From: Planctomycetales bacterium
Lineage (GTDB): Bacteria > 4484-113
Reading direction: 5' to 3'
Assembly (NCBI GenBank): GCA_030606285.1
Contig: JAUWGS010000009.1
Span: 23,011-87,010, forward strand
DNA length: 64,000 nt
Position numbers and translations under genes: made by a program. Shown in pieces: positions 16,737-25,856 of the stretch; within the stretch, counting starts at the first letter, position 1, and each line of letters begins with the position of its first letter. The notes under the pieces are model-generated. The model saw only the letters and a list, made by a program, of their open reading frames with translations. It had not been told where the DNA came from and did no database searches.

Positions 16737-18485
16737 CTAGTACGAGTAGTCCGCAATCAGGCCGGTCGCTTTCTCAATGTGTTCTTCGAGCACAGCGAGT
16801 TCTTCGGACTTCAGGGCCTCTTTTATCTTGTTGGCCATTTCGCTCAGCCGGGCGATCTCGATACTGTCGATCTTCTTCTCGCCCTTTTCGCCCTCCCGGA
16901 TAATCAGCGTGAGGTCTTTGAGTGTGTTCTCCGCCTCGTATAGAACCTTCGAGCGTTCACGCTGGACCAGCATCGAGCCGGTATGTCGGCTCACGTCGCG
17001 CTGGGCGTGGGCCACCTCGTCCGTGGTCAGACGCTTCTTGGAAGCCTTAATCGTGATTGACTTACCCTGGGTGGTTTTCCTGTCCTTCGCGGTGATCTTC
17101 ACGATTCCATTGACGTCGTAGTCGAAGAAAACCTCAACCAGAGATTCGCCCCTTGCCGCCGGTGTGATTTCGGAGAGTATGAATTCGCCGAGGGATTCGT
17201 TTTGCGATGCCTTATCGCTCTCGCCCTGCAACACGTGAATGAGCGCTTCGGTTTGGGCGTCCACGGTGGTGCGATAAAGGCTCTTGCGCGAGCACGGGAT
17301 GGCGGTGTTGCGGGGGACGATGCGGGAGAACTTGTCGCCCTCGGTTTCAATACCGAGCGTGAACGGGGCAACGTCGACCACGACGAGGTCTTCCAGTGAG
17401 CCGCGCTTGATTCCGGCCTGGATCGCCGCGCCCATGGCGACGCATTCCTCCGGATTAATGTCCTTGAGCGCATCCTTGCCCAGCTCGTCGCGGACGAGCC
17501 GCTGGACCAGGGGCGTTCTGGTCATGCCGCCGACCAGAATGATGGCGTCGATCTGCTCGGGCGTTAGATTGGCATCGGAGAGCGCGAGCTGCATCGGCTG
17601 CTGCGTTTGCTCGACGAGGTCGCGGACCAGTTCCTCGTACTTCGCCCGGGTCAGGGTCTCGTGCATGTGCAGCGGCTCCTCACCCTCGGTATAGATGAAC
17701 GGGAGGTTGACCTCAGTCTCCAGGAGCGACGAAAGGTCAATCTTCGCGGTCTCCGCAGCTTCCTTCAGGCGCTGGAGGATCGCGCGCTGTTGTGACACGT
17801 CGGGGATGTTCTTCAGATCGACCTTCTCTTTGTCCTTGAAGCGCTCGATAAGGTACTTAACGACGCGGTAGTCGAAGTCATCGCCACCCAGGTTATTATT
17901 GCCGGTTGTGGCGAGCACTTTGAAGGCGCCCTCGACGAGCCGGATCAGCGAGACGTCAAACGTGCCGCCGCCAAGGTCGTAAACGAGGATGGTCCTTGCC
18001 TCTCCGCCTTTGTCGAATCCGTAGGCCAGCGCTGCGGCAGTGGGCTCGTTTATGATGCGTTCCACCTTGAAGCCCGCGATCTCGCCGCCGTCCTTCGTGG
18101 CCTGCCGCTGCGCGTCAGTGAAGTACGCGGGAACGGTGACAATAGCTTCGTTCACGACAGAGCCCAGATACGTTTCGGCGTCAAGCTTCAGCTTCTTGAG
18201 GATAACTGCGGAAATCTCCTGTGGCGAGTACTCCTTCTCTCCGATTACGATGCGGCGTTCAGTACCCATGAGGCGCTTGATGCTGGTCACGGTGCGCTCG
18301 GGATTGGCCACCGCCTGGTTCTTCGCCGGCTCGCCGACAAGCAGCTCGCCGGTGTCAGTGAACCCTACAACCGAAGGAGTGATGAACTTCCCGCGCTCGT
18401 TCGGGATGAGCGTCGGCTTGCCGTCGATGACCGCAGCAACCAGGGAGTTTGTAGTTCCCAAGTCAATTCCAACAATCTGCGACAT
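16737..18485 (-). CDS. dnaK: Hsp70 chaperone DnaK, short form
   Basis: 582 aa. The ATPase domain has phosphate loop 1 (GIDLGTTNSLVAA), VPAYFTDAQRQATKDGG, INEPTAAALAYGFDKG, phosphate loop 2 (YDLGGGTFDVSLI) and ILVGGMTRTPLVQ. The linker reads EDLVVVDVAPFTLGIE in place of the usual VLLLDVTPLSLGIE. The peptide-binding domain follows. It is shorter than the usual 605-640 aa because the C-terminal lid and tail are reduced, and it ends IADYSY with no acidic EEVD-like tail. The partner set in this operon is unusual (GrpE-like protein and giant TPR/J-like protein, no ordinary DnaJ), so this may be a dedicated rather than the general DnaK. Confidence 0.92.
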   Translation of the reverse strand: MSQIVGIDLGTTNSLVAAVIDGKPTLIPNERGKFITPSVVGFTDTGELLVGEPAKNQAVANPERTVTSIKRLMGTERRIVIGEKEYSPQEISAVILKKLKLDAETYLGSVVNEAIVTVPAYFTDAQRQATKDGGEIAGFKVERIINEPTAAALAYGFDKGGEARTILVYDLGGGTFDVSLIRLVEGAFKVLATTGNNNLGGDDFDYRVVKYLIERFKDKEKVDLKNIPDVSQQRAILQRLKEAAETAKIDLSSLLETEVNLPFIYTEGEEPLHMHETLTRAKYEELVRDLVEQTQQPMQLALSDANLTPEQIDAIILVGGMTRTPLVQRLVRDELGKDALKDINPEECVAMGAAIQAGIKRGSLEDLVVVDVAPFTLGIETEGDKFSRIVPRNTAIPCSRKSLYRTTVDAQTEALIHVLQGESDKASQNESLGEFILSEITPAARGESLVEVFFDYDVNGIVKITAKDRKTTQGKSITIKASKKRLTTDEVAHAQRDVSRHTGSMLVQRERSKVLYEAENTLKDLTLIIREGEKGEKKIDSIEIARLSEMANKIKEALKSEELAVLEEHIEKATGLIADYSY

Positions 18486-18493
18486 AATGTCTC

Positions 18494-19201
18494 CTATAAA
18501 TGCGAATTAGCCTGGCTTCCCTCGGCGCTTCCGCCATGGCGGTTGCGCACTACAACTACCTGCGCGGCGCGCAGAACTCTACTGCCCAGCGTGTAACCGC
18601 TGAGCATAACCTGCGAGATAGCCCCGTCGGGCTTGGCGGGATCCTCCACCGTGGCCATTGCCATGTGCCGGTTCGGGTCAAACATCTCGCTTTCCGGTAT
18701 CGGCTCCACGCCCAGCTTCTTAAGCCTGGCCAGCAGGAGCCGGTAGATGGCCTCCACGCCGGTCAGCACGCTTTCGGGAATCCCTTCCGTGCTCCGGGCC
18801 GATTCGAGAACCCGCTCGCAGGAATCTGCGACTTCGAGAAAGCCCTCAATGGCGGATCTGAGGGGATCCAGGTTGGCTACGTCCGCCACCTTACTCATAA
18901 GTCTCCTCAACTCCGCCCGCAAACCGTCAATGTCCTCGCCGACGCGGTTAAGCCCGACCACCTCCAGCGCCGGCAGCTGCAAGTTCTTCACATTCCGCTG
19001 CAAGCGAAACAGCTCGATGCGAATCCGGTTTAGTTCGGTCTGGTACTCATACAGGCTGTGCCCGGACACATCCCCCTTTGATGCTATGGGCGCGCCGCTA
19101 ACCCCCAGCCCGAAACCCACATTGTAATGTTGCTCCGAACCGAAGTCAACGCGGGCGGCGGCCTGCCGCAAGATCGAGATTTTTCTCCGCGTTACCTTCA
19201 C
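18494..19201 (-). CDS. GrpE-like nucleotide exchange factor
   Basis: 235 aa from GTG 19201, which overlaps the stop of the upstream TPR gene by 4 nt (GTGA), indicating translational coupling. The central part is a long predicted coiled coil (SLYEYQTELNRIRIELFRL onward). The C-terminal part matches the GrpE beta-wing: GVEPIPESEMFDPNRHMAM, then SGYTLGSRVLRAAQVVVV. The N-terminal 60 residues are not GrpE-like. It should release ADP from the DnaK encoded 8 nt downstream. Its divergence suggests it is specific to this module. Confidence 0.8.
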   Translation of the reverse strand: MKVTRRKISILRQAAARVDFGSEQHYNVGFGLGVSGAPIASKGDVSGHSLYEYQTELNRIRIELFRLQRNVKNLQLPALEVVGLNRVGEDIDGLRAELRRLMSKVADVANLDPLRSAIEGFLEVADSCERVLESARSTEGIPESVLTGVEAIYRLLLARLKKLGVEPIPESEMFDPNRHMAMATVEDPAKPDGAISQVMLSGYTLGSRVLRAAQVVVVRNRHGGSAEGSQANSHL

Positions 19202-22200
19202 AGTACGGATATGTCCCCCAGTTTGAAGTAGATATGTATCGAGTCGGCCAGCTTCGCGATGATTGTCTCCGGCGGGGTGTCGTCAGGCTTCAGCTGTGAG
19301 CAGTCCGGCTCCGGCACCTTGACGTGCAGATTCAAGTTCTCAAACACGGAGTCCGCGCGCTGGTCGCCCAGGACAATCTTCCGCAGCCTGCCGGCGTCCA
19401 CCGGATTGTAGGCGAATATGTCAATGCGCTCTCGCTTGCGCTGGTTGGTCAGATTCGCGTAGGCGTCTTCGAGCAGCATAAAGTCGGACGCGTGGCGTTC
19501 CGGGTCGAATATCTTGACCAGCCTGAAGTAGCCCTTCTCGATTTGCCCCTTCGTGGCGTTCTTGTTGAGCCCCAGTATCCAGTAGAGCTGGTTCGCCCGC
19601 CGGTAGTAATCCACCATCTCTTCCGTCTTGGCAACGTAGACTTCATCAGCTTCCTGCGTCTGAGCCACGAACACGTCTGACAGCAGCCGCTCCACCTCGC
19701 CAATCGCGACCGTAAGGTGGGCGTGGCTGTGTGGATCTCTGTCCACCATCACCTTCCAGCGGTTCATCAGCCTGCGCCAGTGCAGTGCGGAGAGGTCGAA
19801 ATCCTCGACCGACATATGAGCGATGGCGACGTTCTGGATGATGGCGAGGTTGTCCGGGTCATACTCAGTGGCCTTCTCCCATTCGGCGATTGCGAGCTTG
19901 ATGTTGTCTTTCTGCGCGAGGGTGTAGGCGTTGAGGTTCAGGGTGTATGCCCAGAGTTTCGAAAGATACTGGAAGTTCTCGTCGAACTTCTTGAGATCTT
20001 CCCAGGTTTCCATCGCTTCCTGGGCGTATCCGGCCTGTAGGAACGCCATCCCGATTTCGAGGAGCTGGGCGAGTTTGGTCTCATCGTGGGTTGGCCGGGT
20101 TTGTGATGCTTCCAGCAGATGCTTCCAGTAAGCCACCGCGAGCTTGCGGTCGCCCTTCTTTGCAGCGGCCTTTCCCTGGAGCCACAGCCGCTGCATCCCC
20201 TGGTGTTCACTTTTGGCGTGCTTCGTCAGCAGCTCCAGCGCGCGTTCATACAGGCCGTCGTGGGTGTAAAACGCCGCAAAGGGGATGGGGCTCTTCACGT
20301 CTTCAGGGAACTCGAATTCCTTGAATGCCTGGCTCCCGTCCTGTTCATCGTCCGTGAGATAAGCGTCGAGCAATAGCGGGATATCTCTCGGTAGTAAAGT
20401 CCCCCGCCGTTTGAGGTCGAGGAAAACGCGCCACGCCTTTCGCGTCTGCTTGTTCTGCAGGTAGCAGTAGCCCTGCGACCGCTCCAACGTCGGCATGTCC
20501 GTCGTCCATGTGATGTCGCGGTAGTATATCAACGCCTGCGCGTACTTATTTAGTAGATGATACGAGTATGCGAGGTATATCTTGGCTTCGATGCTCTTTG
20601 GCAGGATGCGGTGGGCGACTTCAAGAATCTGCACCGCCATCTCGTAATTGCTGTCGAAGAAGAACCGCTTGGCGTAGTCGAGGAGCAGGTCTACCGTGAT
20701 GCTCCTGAGCATCCGGTCGTTACGGTTGACTTCGACGCTCTCAAGGAAGCTGTTCAGCGCATCCTCCCATTCCCCTTCCTGTATTTGCTCGTAGCCGTGA
20801 AGTACGAGGATATAAGAGTAGTTGCGCTGCTCCGCACGACCGTTCGGGTTGTAGCGATAGACTTCGCCAAGTTTGCGCCGCGCCTCCGCTATCGCGCCCA
20901 TGCGCCAGAGCGCCAGCCCGATTTCCAAGTCTACCCAGCGCCGGTACGGCAGGCTGCCCGGACTTTCTAGCAGCTCGTTGTAGAGCTCTACAGCGTCGCC
21001 GTAGTCTCCCAGAAGCTCAGCGTTAAGGCCCTTGCGCAGCTTGACGAGGACTTCTGGAATGGTGTTCCCTTTGCGCTCAAGCTCCTTGATCAGAGGGGTG
21101 GCTTTCTCAGGCTTGTTTTCCTGCTGATACGCCGCTGCTCGCCAGTAGAGGACATGAGGCGTTTTCTCCTCGGATTTTACCTTGTCCAGCAGTGCAAACG
21201 CCTGTTCCGTCTTCCCTTCGTACAGGCGGATCTTAGCGAGCTGATAATCGTTTTCCTCGGTGTGGTGGTATTCGTTGGCCACCGAATACGCGTGTGCGGC
21301 AAGCTCGTAGTTGTACCTTTCCAGGTAGAAGTGGCCGATGCGCTGGAGGACATCCAGCTCACCGGTTTTCTTAAGCTCATCGGCGAGTCGCGCGCTGTCA
21401 GCCTCAAGGCATCGAACGGCCAGGTGCAGGCGGTATTTGTACTTCTGGTTCTCGTTTAGGACATGGTCCAGCAGGTAAAAGGCGATGTTCGCAGGGCAGC
21501 TGAACTTCTCACTCTCAAAGCGCTCATAGAAGACCTGCCTTCTTAAGTCTTCCTCGATCGCCACGTCTTCCGGCTGCTCGATGAGGATGTCAGACAGGAT
21601 TCCTATCAGCTTGACATCCTGAACTCGTTCTTCGCCCAGCTCTTCGTAGAGCTCTAGGTAGATCTCCACAGCCTCTTTGTCTCGCCTGTTCAGCGTCAGG
21701 AAGCACTTCGTGCGGGCCTCGTGAAGCTGTTCTTTGCGAGATCCGGTCGCGGACTGCAAAGCCAGCTCAATGTATTCGAGGGTCCGTTTGTCGTAGTTAC
21801 CGTCCTCTATCCGGTGCTCGGCCAGCAGCAGCGCTATCCGGTTGCGTATCTCCTCTTCGCTGATGTAAGGGAAAGCGCGCTCGTAGACTGAGTAGGCCTT
21901 GGGCTGGCGGGTTTCGAACGTGAGGTAGCTTGCGGCAAGCAGAGGAAGAATGTCGATGTTGGTCGGGTCGTGCACGAGAGACTTCTCGTAAATAGCCTGT
22001 GCCTGCTCGTCAATCCGCTTCCTCTCCACGTAGGTTGCAGCGAGCAGGCTGTACAGCCTGGGCGTTCTCCGTTCCGGCCACGACCCCAGGTAGTGCTCGT
22101 ATACTCTGCACGCGAACTCGTCCCGTCTGTCCTCACTAAGGAAGTGCTCGGTCAGCACGAGAGTGATGCGCTTCGTGAGCAGATTGTTCTTTAGCGCCTC

Positions 22201-23172
22201 CTCGTAGGCCATCAGGGCTTCGTTTGAGAAGTTGCCTTCTTCCGCGAACGCTTGGGCCAGGAAAGCCAGGACGTTCTTGTTGAAGTAACCCGCACGGAAC
22301 ACAAGGAGCAGGAGCCGCTTCTTATCGAGAAACTCCTTCCTCGTCTTCAGCAGGTACGCTGCAAGGCTCTCCAGTATGTCGTGGCGCGGCAACTTCTTTT
22401 CGAGCGCATGGTCGATATAGCCAACGGTGCCGGGAGTGATCTCGTGCTGCTCCACGTAGTATTCCGCCAGCAAACGCAGTGCATCGTCATCCTCGCGTCC
22501 GGCTTCCAGCAGGTCGTGGTAGAGGACCGCCGCGAAATCGCTCCGTTCGTTGTTGGCGATCAGGTGTGCCAGCAGTATCCCCACCAGCTTCTCGTCGTGT
22601 TTGCGCGTTGGATACGCGATGCGGTAAATCTCGACGGCTTCTTCGTCCTCGCGCCCCTGGGTCAGGAACCTGTCAGCGATGAGGCTGCTTCCTCCTTTCC
22701 AGAGGGTGAAGGACTTGCTGGCCTCCACAACGAGTTCGAATTCAGTGTCGTTCAGCACAGCATCGCCGTCACCCACCAGCTTCTTCGCATAGCTCAGCAG
22801 GAATCCTTTCTCGCCTTCAGTGTGCCTGGCCAGGTCCAGGATGTAGTCCGTCGCCTCCGGTGAAGCGAGGTCCAGCTCCTCGATGAGGATTGCTCCCTCG
22901 CGCAGCAGTGATTCGTTGTGCTTGGTCTGGTGGGAGAGCAGGTAATGTTCCAGAGCCCCGTGATCTCTCAGTTTTGCGAGACAGCGTCCCCACTGGGCGT
23001 GAAGCTCGGTGTACTCGTCAATCTTGTCCTCGGGTGGAGAGGAGGGCATCTGCCCGGCAAGCTTCTCGATCATGTGCAGGGAGTCCTCGGCCTTGCCCTT
23101 GCGCAGCAGCTCGGCCGCCCTCTTCAGGGATGCGCCTCCAAAGAGCCCCGAAAGAACGCGTAGAATCCCCAT
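19198..23172 (-). CDS. 1324-aa TPR scaffold protein with degenerate J-like segment
   Basis: The first gene of the Hsp70 operon. Almost the whole protein is helical repeats of TPR type, for example DPTNIDILPLLAASYLTF, GKTEQAFALLDKVKSEEK and WEKATEYDPDNLAIIQNVA. Near residues 1190-1257 is a J-domain-like stretch, YWILGLNKNATKGQIEKGY through LEDAYANLTNQRKRERID, but the HPD tripeptide position reads FDPER (RLVKIFDPERHAS), so classical DnaK ATPase stimulation may be lost. No signal peptide is visible; it is probably cytoplasmic. The ATG at 23172 has an AGGGAAG SD. I infer a scaffold that brings DnaK to a specific client; no named family is known to me. Confidence 0.7.
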   Translation of the reverse strand: MGILRVLSGLFGGASLKRAAELLRKGKAEDSLHMIEKLAGQMPSSPPEDKIDEYTELHAQWGRCLAKLRDHGALEHYLLSHQTKHNESLLREGAILIEELDLASPEATDYILDLARHTEGEKGFLLSYAKKLVGDGDAVLNDTEFELVVEASKSFTLWKGGSSLIADRFLTQGREDEEAVEIYRIAYPTRKHDEKLVGILLAHLIANNERSDFAAVLYHDLLEAGREDDDALRLLAEYYVEQHEITPGTVGYIDHALEKKLPRHDILESLAAYLLKTRKEFLDKKRLLLLVFRAGYFNKNVLAFLAQAFAEEGNFSNEALMAYEEALKNNLLTKRITLVLTEHFLSEDRRDEFACRVYEHYLGSWPERRTPRLYSLLAATYVERKRIDEQAQAIYEKSLVHDPTNIDILPLLAASYLTFETRQPKAYSVYERAFPYISEEEIRNRIALLLAEHRIEDGNYDKRTLEYIELALQSATGSRKEQLHEARTKCFLTLNRRDKEAVEIYLELYEELGEERVQDVKLIGILSDILIEQPEDVAIEEDLRRQVFYERFESEKFSCPANIAFYLLDHVLNENQKYKYRLHLAVRCLEADSARLADELKKTGELDVLQRIGHFYLERYNYELAAHAYSVANEYHHTEENDYQLAKIRLYEGKTEQAFALLDKVKSEEKTPHVLYWRAAAYQQENKPEKATPLIKELERKGNTIPEVLVKLRKGLNAELLGDYGDAVELYNELLESPGSLPYRRWVDLEIGLALWRMGAIAEARRKLGEVYRYNPNGRAEQRNYSYILVLHGYEQIQEGEWEDALNSFLESVEVNRNDRMLRSITVDLLLDYAKRFFFDSNYEMAVQILEVAHRILPKSIEAKIYLAYSYHLLNKYAQALIYYRDITWTTDMPTLERSQGYCYLQNKQTRKAWRVFLDLKRRGTLLPRDIPLLLDAYLTDDEQDGSQAFKEFEFPEDVKSPIPFAAFYTHDGLYERALELLTKHAKSEHQGMQRLWLQGKAAAKKGDRKLAVAYWKHLLEASQTRPTHDETKLAQLLEIGMAFLQAGYAQEAMETWEDLKKFDENFQYLSKLWAYTLNLNAYTLAQKDNIKLAIAEWEKATEYDPDNLAIIQNVAIAHMSVEDFDLSALHWRRLMNRWKVMVDRDPHSHAHLTVAIGEVERLLSDVFVAQTQEADEVYVAKTEEMVDYYRRANQLYWILGLNKNATKGQIEKGYFRLVKIFDPERHASDFMLLEDAYANLTNQRKRERIDIFAYNPVDAGRLRKIVLGDQRADSVFENLNLHVKVPEPDCSQLKPDDTPPETIIAKLADSIHIYFKLGDISVL

Positions 23173-23196
23173 TCAGTATACTTCCCTGGAAAGATC

Positions 23197-23202
23197 ATTA
23201 TA
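23197..23202 (-). promoter_or_regulatory. -10 element of the Hsp70 operon
   Basis: TATAAT on the minus strand, about 25 nt before the ATG at 23172, in the 123-bp gap after the envelope-stress operon. It gives the chaperone operon its own promoter; no clear -35 is visible. Confidence 0.45.
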
Positions 23203-23295
23203 TCAGATGCCCGTTCGCCAGCGGAAAGGGATTTGCGGAGATTCTCGCCTGTTTTCACAGGTTGGCTATGCAGGCTGAGTGTTCAGGCTGCAGAT

Positions 23296-24258
23296 CTAGT
23301 AGAAAGTCACGTCTATGCTGGCCACACCGGAGCTGATACTCAGATCCACAAACGGAGTCCCCGGTTCATAGGCTTCGCTGTACCAGTATCCGTCGGCTTT
23401 CTCGAGGCCGGCCTGTTTGAAATTAGTGGTGGAGAGAGCGCTGTCGGACTCTATCCGCAGTGGCGTGCCTTCAGGGAAGGCGAGGTCGAGGTCCGACGCC
23501 CCCAGATCGATGTTGACGGTATAGCCCTCAACGTCCGGTGCAGGCAGGGAAGCGTCGATGGCGGCTGCGCCTGCGTCGATGTCAAGATGGGAAAGCAGCA
23601 TCTCTTCCAGGTCGAGTTCGCACGCGGACGCGCCGGCGTCCAGGTTAATGGCAAGGGGCACGTCCTTCGGGAGCTGGACACTCCATTCTTCCTTGATATT
23701 CCCCCAGAAGCCGCGCCGGTGCGGCGACGCGGCGTAGACGTTGAGCGTGTTGCCGTCCAGCTCGAAGTTCACAGTCGGCTCGCCCGTATTCGCTTTGACT
23801 TCCACGTTGACGAAGGCATCCTCGGGAGACGGTGTAATTGTGACACTTGCCGCTCCCAGATCAAGCTCCACACTCAGTTTGTGGACATCCTCGTTGCGCT
23901 CGTAGTCGTGTGTGCACTCGACGATGTCGCGGGATTCGGGCCCCGAAAGGCCGATGAACATCGGCAGATGCCAGCCTCCGCTCTCATCCTCCACCGGCGC
24001 CCACGTCGCGGCGTATATGAAAGCCAGTATGAGTATCACGGGCGAGAGGTAGGTGAGAAACTGGAGAGCCGTGTTGCGCAGGATGATGTTCAGTCCCCAG
24101 ACGATGAGCAGCACCGGCCAGAGACGCAGCACATTCCCCCAGACGTCACTACTGAGATACCCCGTGTTTACGCCCAGTAGTGTCACTCCGATGAGTAGAA
24201 TCAGCGTGCCCCAGAAGAGGCTGTTTACGATGTCCCCTTTCTTATGTCGGTTGCTCAT
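23296..24258 (-). CDS. LiaF-like membrane protein with toast-rack domain
   Basis: 320 aa with SD GGGAGG. The N-terminus has three to four membrane helices (NSLFWGTLILLIGVTLLG, LRLWPVLLIVWGLNIIL, YLSPVILILAFIYAATW), as in the LiaI/LiaF-like family. The C-terminal 200 residues are a repetitive beta region (SVELDLGAASVTITPSPED, VNIDLGASDLDLAFPEG), as in the toast-rack/adhesin folds fused to such proteins. LiaF restrains the LiaRS envelope-stress system in Firmicutes. This is the last gene of the operon led by an ECF sigma factor, which suggests an equivalent sensing or regulatory role. Confidence 0.75.
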   Translation of the reverse strand: MSNRHKKGDIVNSLFWGTLILLIGVTLLGVNTGYLSSDVWGNVLRLWPVLLIVWGLNIILRNTALQFLTYLSPVILILAFIYAATWAPVEDESGGWHLPMFIGLSGPESRDIVECTHDYERNEDVHKLSVELDLGAASVTITPSPEDAFVNVEVKANTGEPTVNFELDGNTLNVYAASPHRRGFWGNIKEEWSVQLPKDVPLAINLDAGASACELDLEEMLLSHLDIDAGAAAIDASLPAPDVEGYTVNIDLGASDLDLAFPEGTPLRIESDSALSTTNFKQAGLEKADGYWYSEAYEPGTPFVDLSISSGVASIDVTFY

Positions 24259-24262
24259 TGCG

Positions 24263-24697
24263 TTACCTCCCGTTTCCCGCGTTGAAGCCGTTTTTAAAAA
24301 CTCCGGTTATCGCCAGGAATCCGAGTAGAAGCAGCCCCAATGCTACTGCCAACTGCATAACGAGTGAAGCGGTCGTGGATCCCACGAGCGCGAAAACGCC
24401 AACGACCAGAAGCACCACGCCTACGAAAAGACCCCGGTGCTGCGGCGTGATTTCCCGCTTCGCCCGTGACCGGCGTTCGCTGTCCCATGTTAGTTCGGAT
24501 CGCTCGGCTGGCACCAGTATCCACGCCAGAACGTAGATGAGCAGTGCGGCCCAGAACGTTATAAAGACGAGCAGTATCCATACGGCGCGCACAATCAGCG
24601 AGTCCATGTTGAAGTATTCTGCCAGTCCACCGCATACACCGCCGAGGATCTTATCGCTCCTCGAACGGTAAACCTTCCTTTTGGTACCTGTTGCCAT
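24263..24697 (-). CDS. PspC-domain membrane protein
   Basis: 144 aa from ATG 24697; the frame extends upstream but the PspC domain begins immediately after this ATG. The signature KVYRSRSDKILGGVCGGLAEYF with WILLVFITFWAALLIYVLAWILVP is the classical PspC core. Two more hydrophobic helices follow (GLFVGVVLLVVGVFALVG, LAVALGLLLLGFLAITG). PspC proteins sense or signal inner-membrane stress in phage-shock-type systems. It lies between two LiaF-like genes with 4-nt gaps, so co-translation is likely. Confidence 0.88.
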   Translation of the reverse strand: MATGTKRKVYRSRSDKILGGVCGGLAEYFNMDSLIVRAVWILLVFITFWAALLIYVLAWILVPAERSELTWDSERRSRAKREITPQHRGLFVGVVLLVVGVFALVGSTTASLVMQLAVALGLLLLGFLAITGVFKNGFNAGNGR

Positions 24698-24701
24698 TTC
24701 C

Positions 24702-25856
24702 CTATTGCCTTCGGATGTTGAGTTTCGCAGCGTTGTTCTCCAGCTGCATTCTGACCTTCCGAGGATTGTCGTCAAAGTCCTCGCTGTAATAATGGTCATT
24801 CACGCGCCTGGGCAGCAGTTCGGTAACGTTGTGCTTGCCTACATTGCTGTCCACCGTGGCTTCGTAGGCGAAGTCCGAGGGGAGAACCAGGTCGAGCTTC
24901 GCGGCGTTGTTGTCGATGCGCAGCTTGGTTTCGTCCTCGCGGGAGCCGATGCGGACCTCGCTGGCAGCGGCATTGTTGTCCATCACAAGTGATGTCAAGC
25001 GCAGCTTGCTGAAATCCAGGTGCGCCTTCGCCGCGTTCACGTCGCAGTTCATTGTCAGGGGCAGCTCGCTGTTGAGCTTAAGGGCCCACACGGTGCGCAC
25101 TCCGAACATGCGGACGGAGCTCTTGAAATGGGCCTGCTCAATCTTGAGCCGCACGACCTTCACCCCGTCGGCTTCTTCCAGTGAGACATCCACCTGCGGC
25201 TCCACGTCGGAGTTCGGGTCGGTCTCAATCTCGAACAATTTATCGGTGTCCCCGGCGAGTTCCAGCTTTCCCGCGTTGAAGTCCAGGTCGCAGATCAGGT
25301 GCTCTGCTCCTTCCGGCACGTCCGCGAAGAAGTGGGCACTCCGGTCGCGGTAGTCTCCTTCAACAGCGGTCGCGCCTTCCTTCCGTGTTTCGGTTTCAGG
25401 TTGTTTCGTTTCGTCAGTCATTTCAATACCTCCTGGCTCAGTTGATGCCGAGTCAGCCTCCGAAGTTCCATTTGCGGTTTCATCGCGGACCGCGAACTTC
25501 ACGTTCTTTACTTCCGGAGAAGGCGCGTCCACTCTGACCTCGACCCTCTTTTTCCGGGGGCCGTGCTCCGTTGCGCTGAATATAATCAGCAAACCGACAA
25601 CAATCAGCACCGGCGCCCAGAACGCCGTGTGGCTCAGGCCGAGGATGCTGGGTGACAGCGCGTCCGCTAGTAGCACGAGGGCGACGATTATCAGCCCGCC
25701 GCGATACGCCGGGCTGAGCCCGTGGCCGAGGATGGCGTAGACAACTATCAGCAAGGGCCAGAAGCGCAGCACGAGTGAGATATCCTGCACAAAGACGCCG
25801 AGCAGCAAAACGATACCGAGCATAAGCAGTATGGCGCCAAAGGTTGTGTGTCTCAC
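24702..25856 (-). CDS. Second LiaF-like/toast-rack membrane protein
   Basis: 384 aa from GTG 25856, preceded by GGAGG with 6-nt spacing and overlapping the upstream stop (GTGA). The N-terminal 95 residues are hydrophobic helices of LiaI/LiaF type (TFGAILLMLGIVLLLGVFV, FWPLLIVVYAILGHG, FWAPVLIVVGLLIIF). A charged disordered linker follows (about residues 100-170). The C-terminal beta region has repeating strands such as CDLDFNAGKLELAGD, MNCDVNAAKAHLDFS and IDNNAAKLDLVLPSDF. The repeated NAAKL motif marks the toast-rack-like fold. It sits with PspC and the 23296 gene, probably as subunits of one membrane complex. Confidence 0.72.
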   Translation of the reverse strand: MRHTTFGAILLMLGIVLLLGVFVQDISLVLRFWPLLIVVYAILGHGLSPAYRGGLIIVALVLLADALSPSILGLSHTAFWAPVLIVVGLLIIFSATEHGPRKKRVEVRVDAPSPEVKNVKFAVRDETANGTSEADSASTEPGGIEMTDETKQPETETRKEGATAVEGDYRDRSAHFFADVPEGAEHLICDLDFNAGKLELAGDTDKLFEIETDPNSDVEPQVDVSLEEADGVKVVRLKIEQAHFKSSVRMFGVRTVWALKLNSELPLTMNCDVNAAKAHLDFSKLRLTSLVMDNNAAASEVRIGSREDETKLRIDNNAAKLDLVLPSDFAYEATVDSNVGKHNVTELLPRRVNDHYYSEDFDDNPRKVRMQLENNAAKLNIRRQ

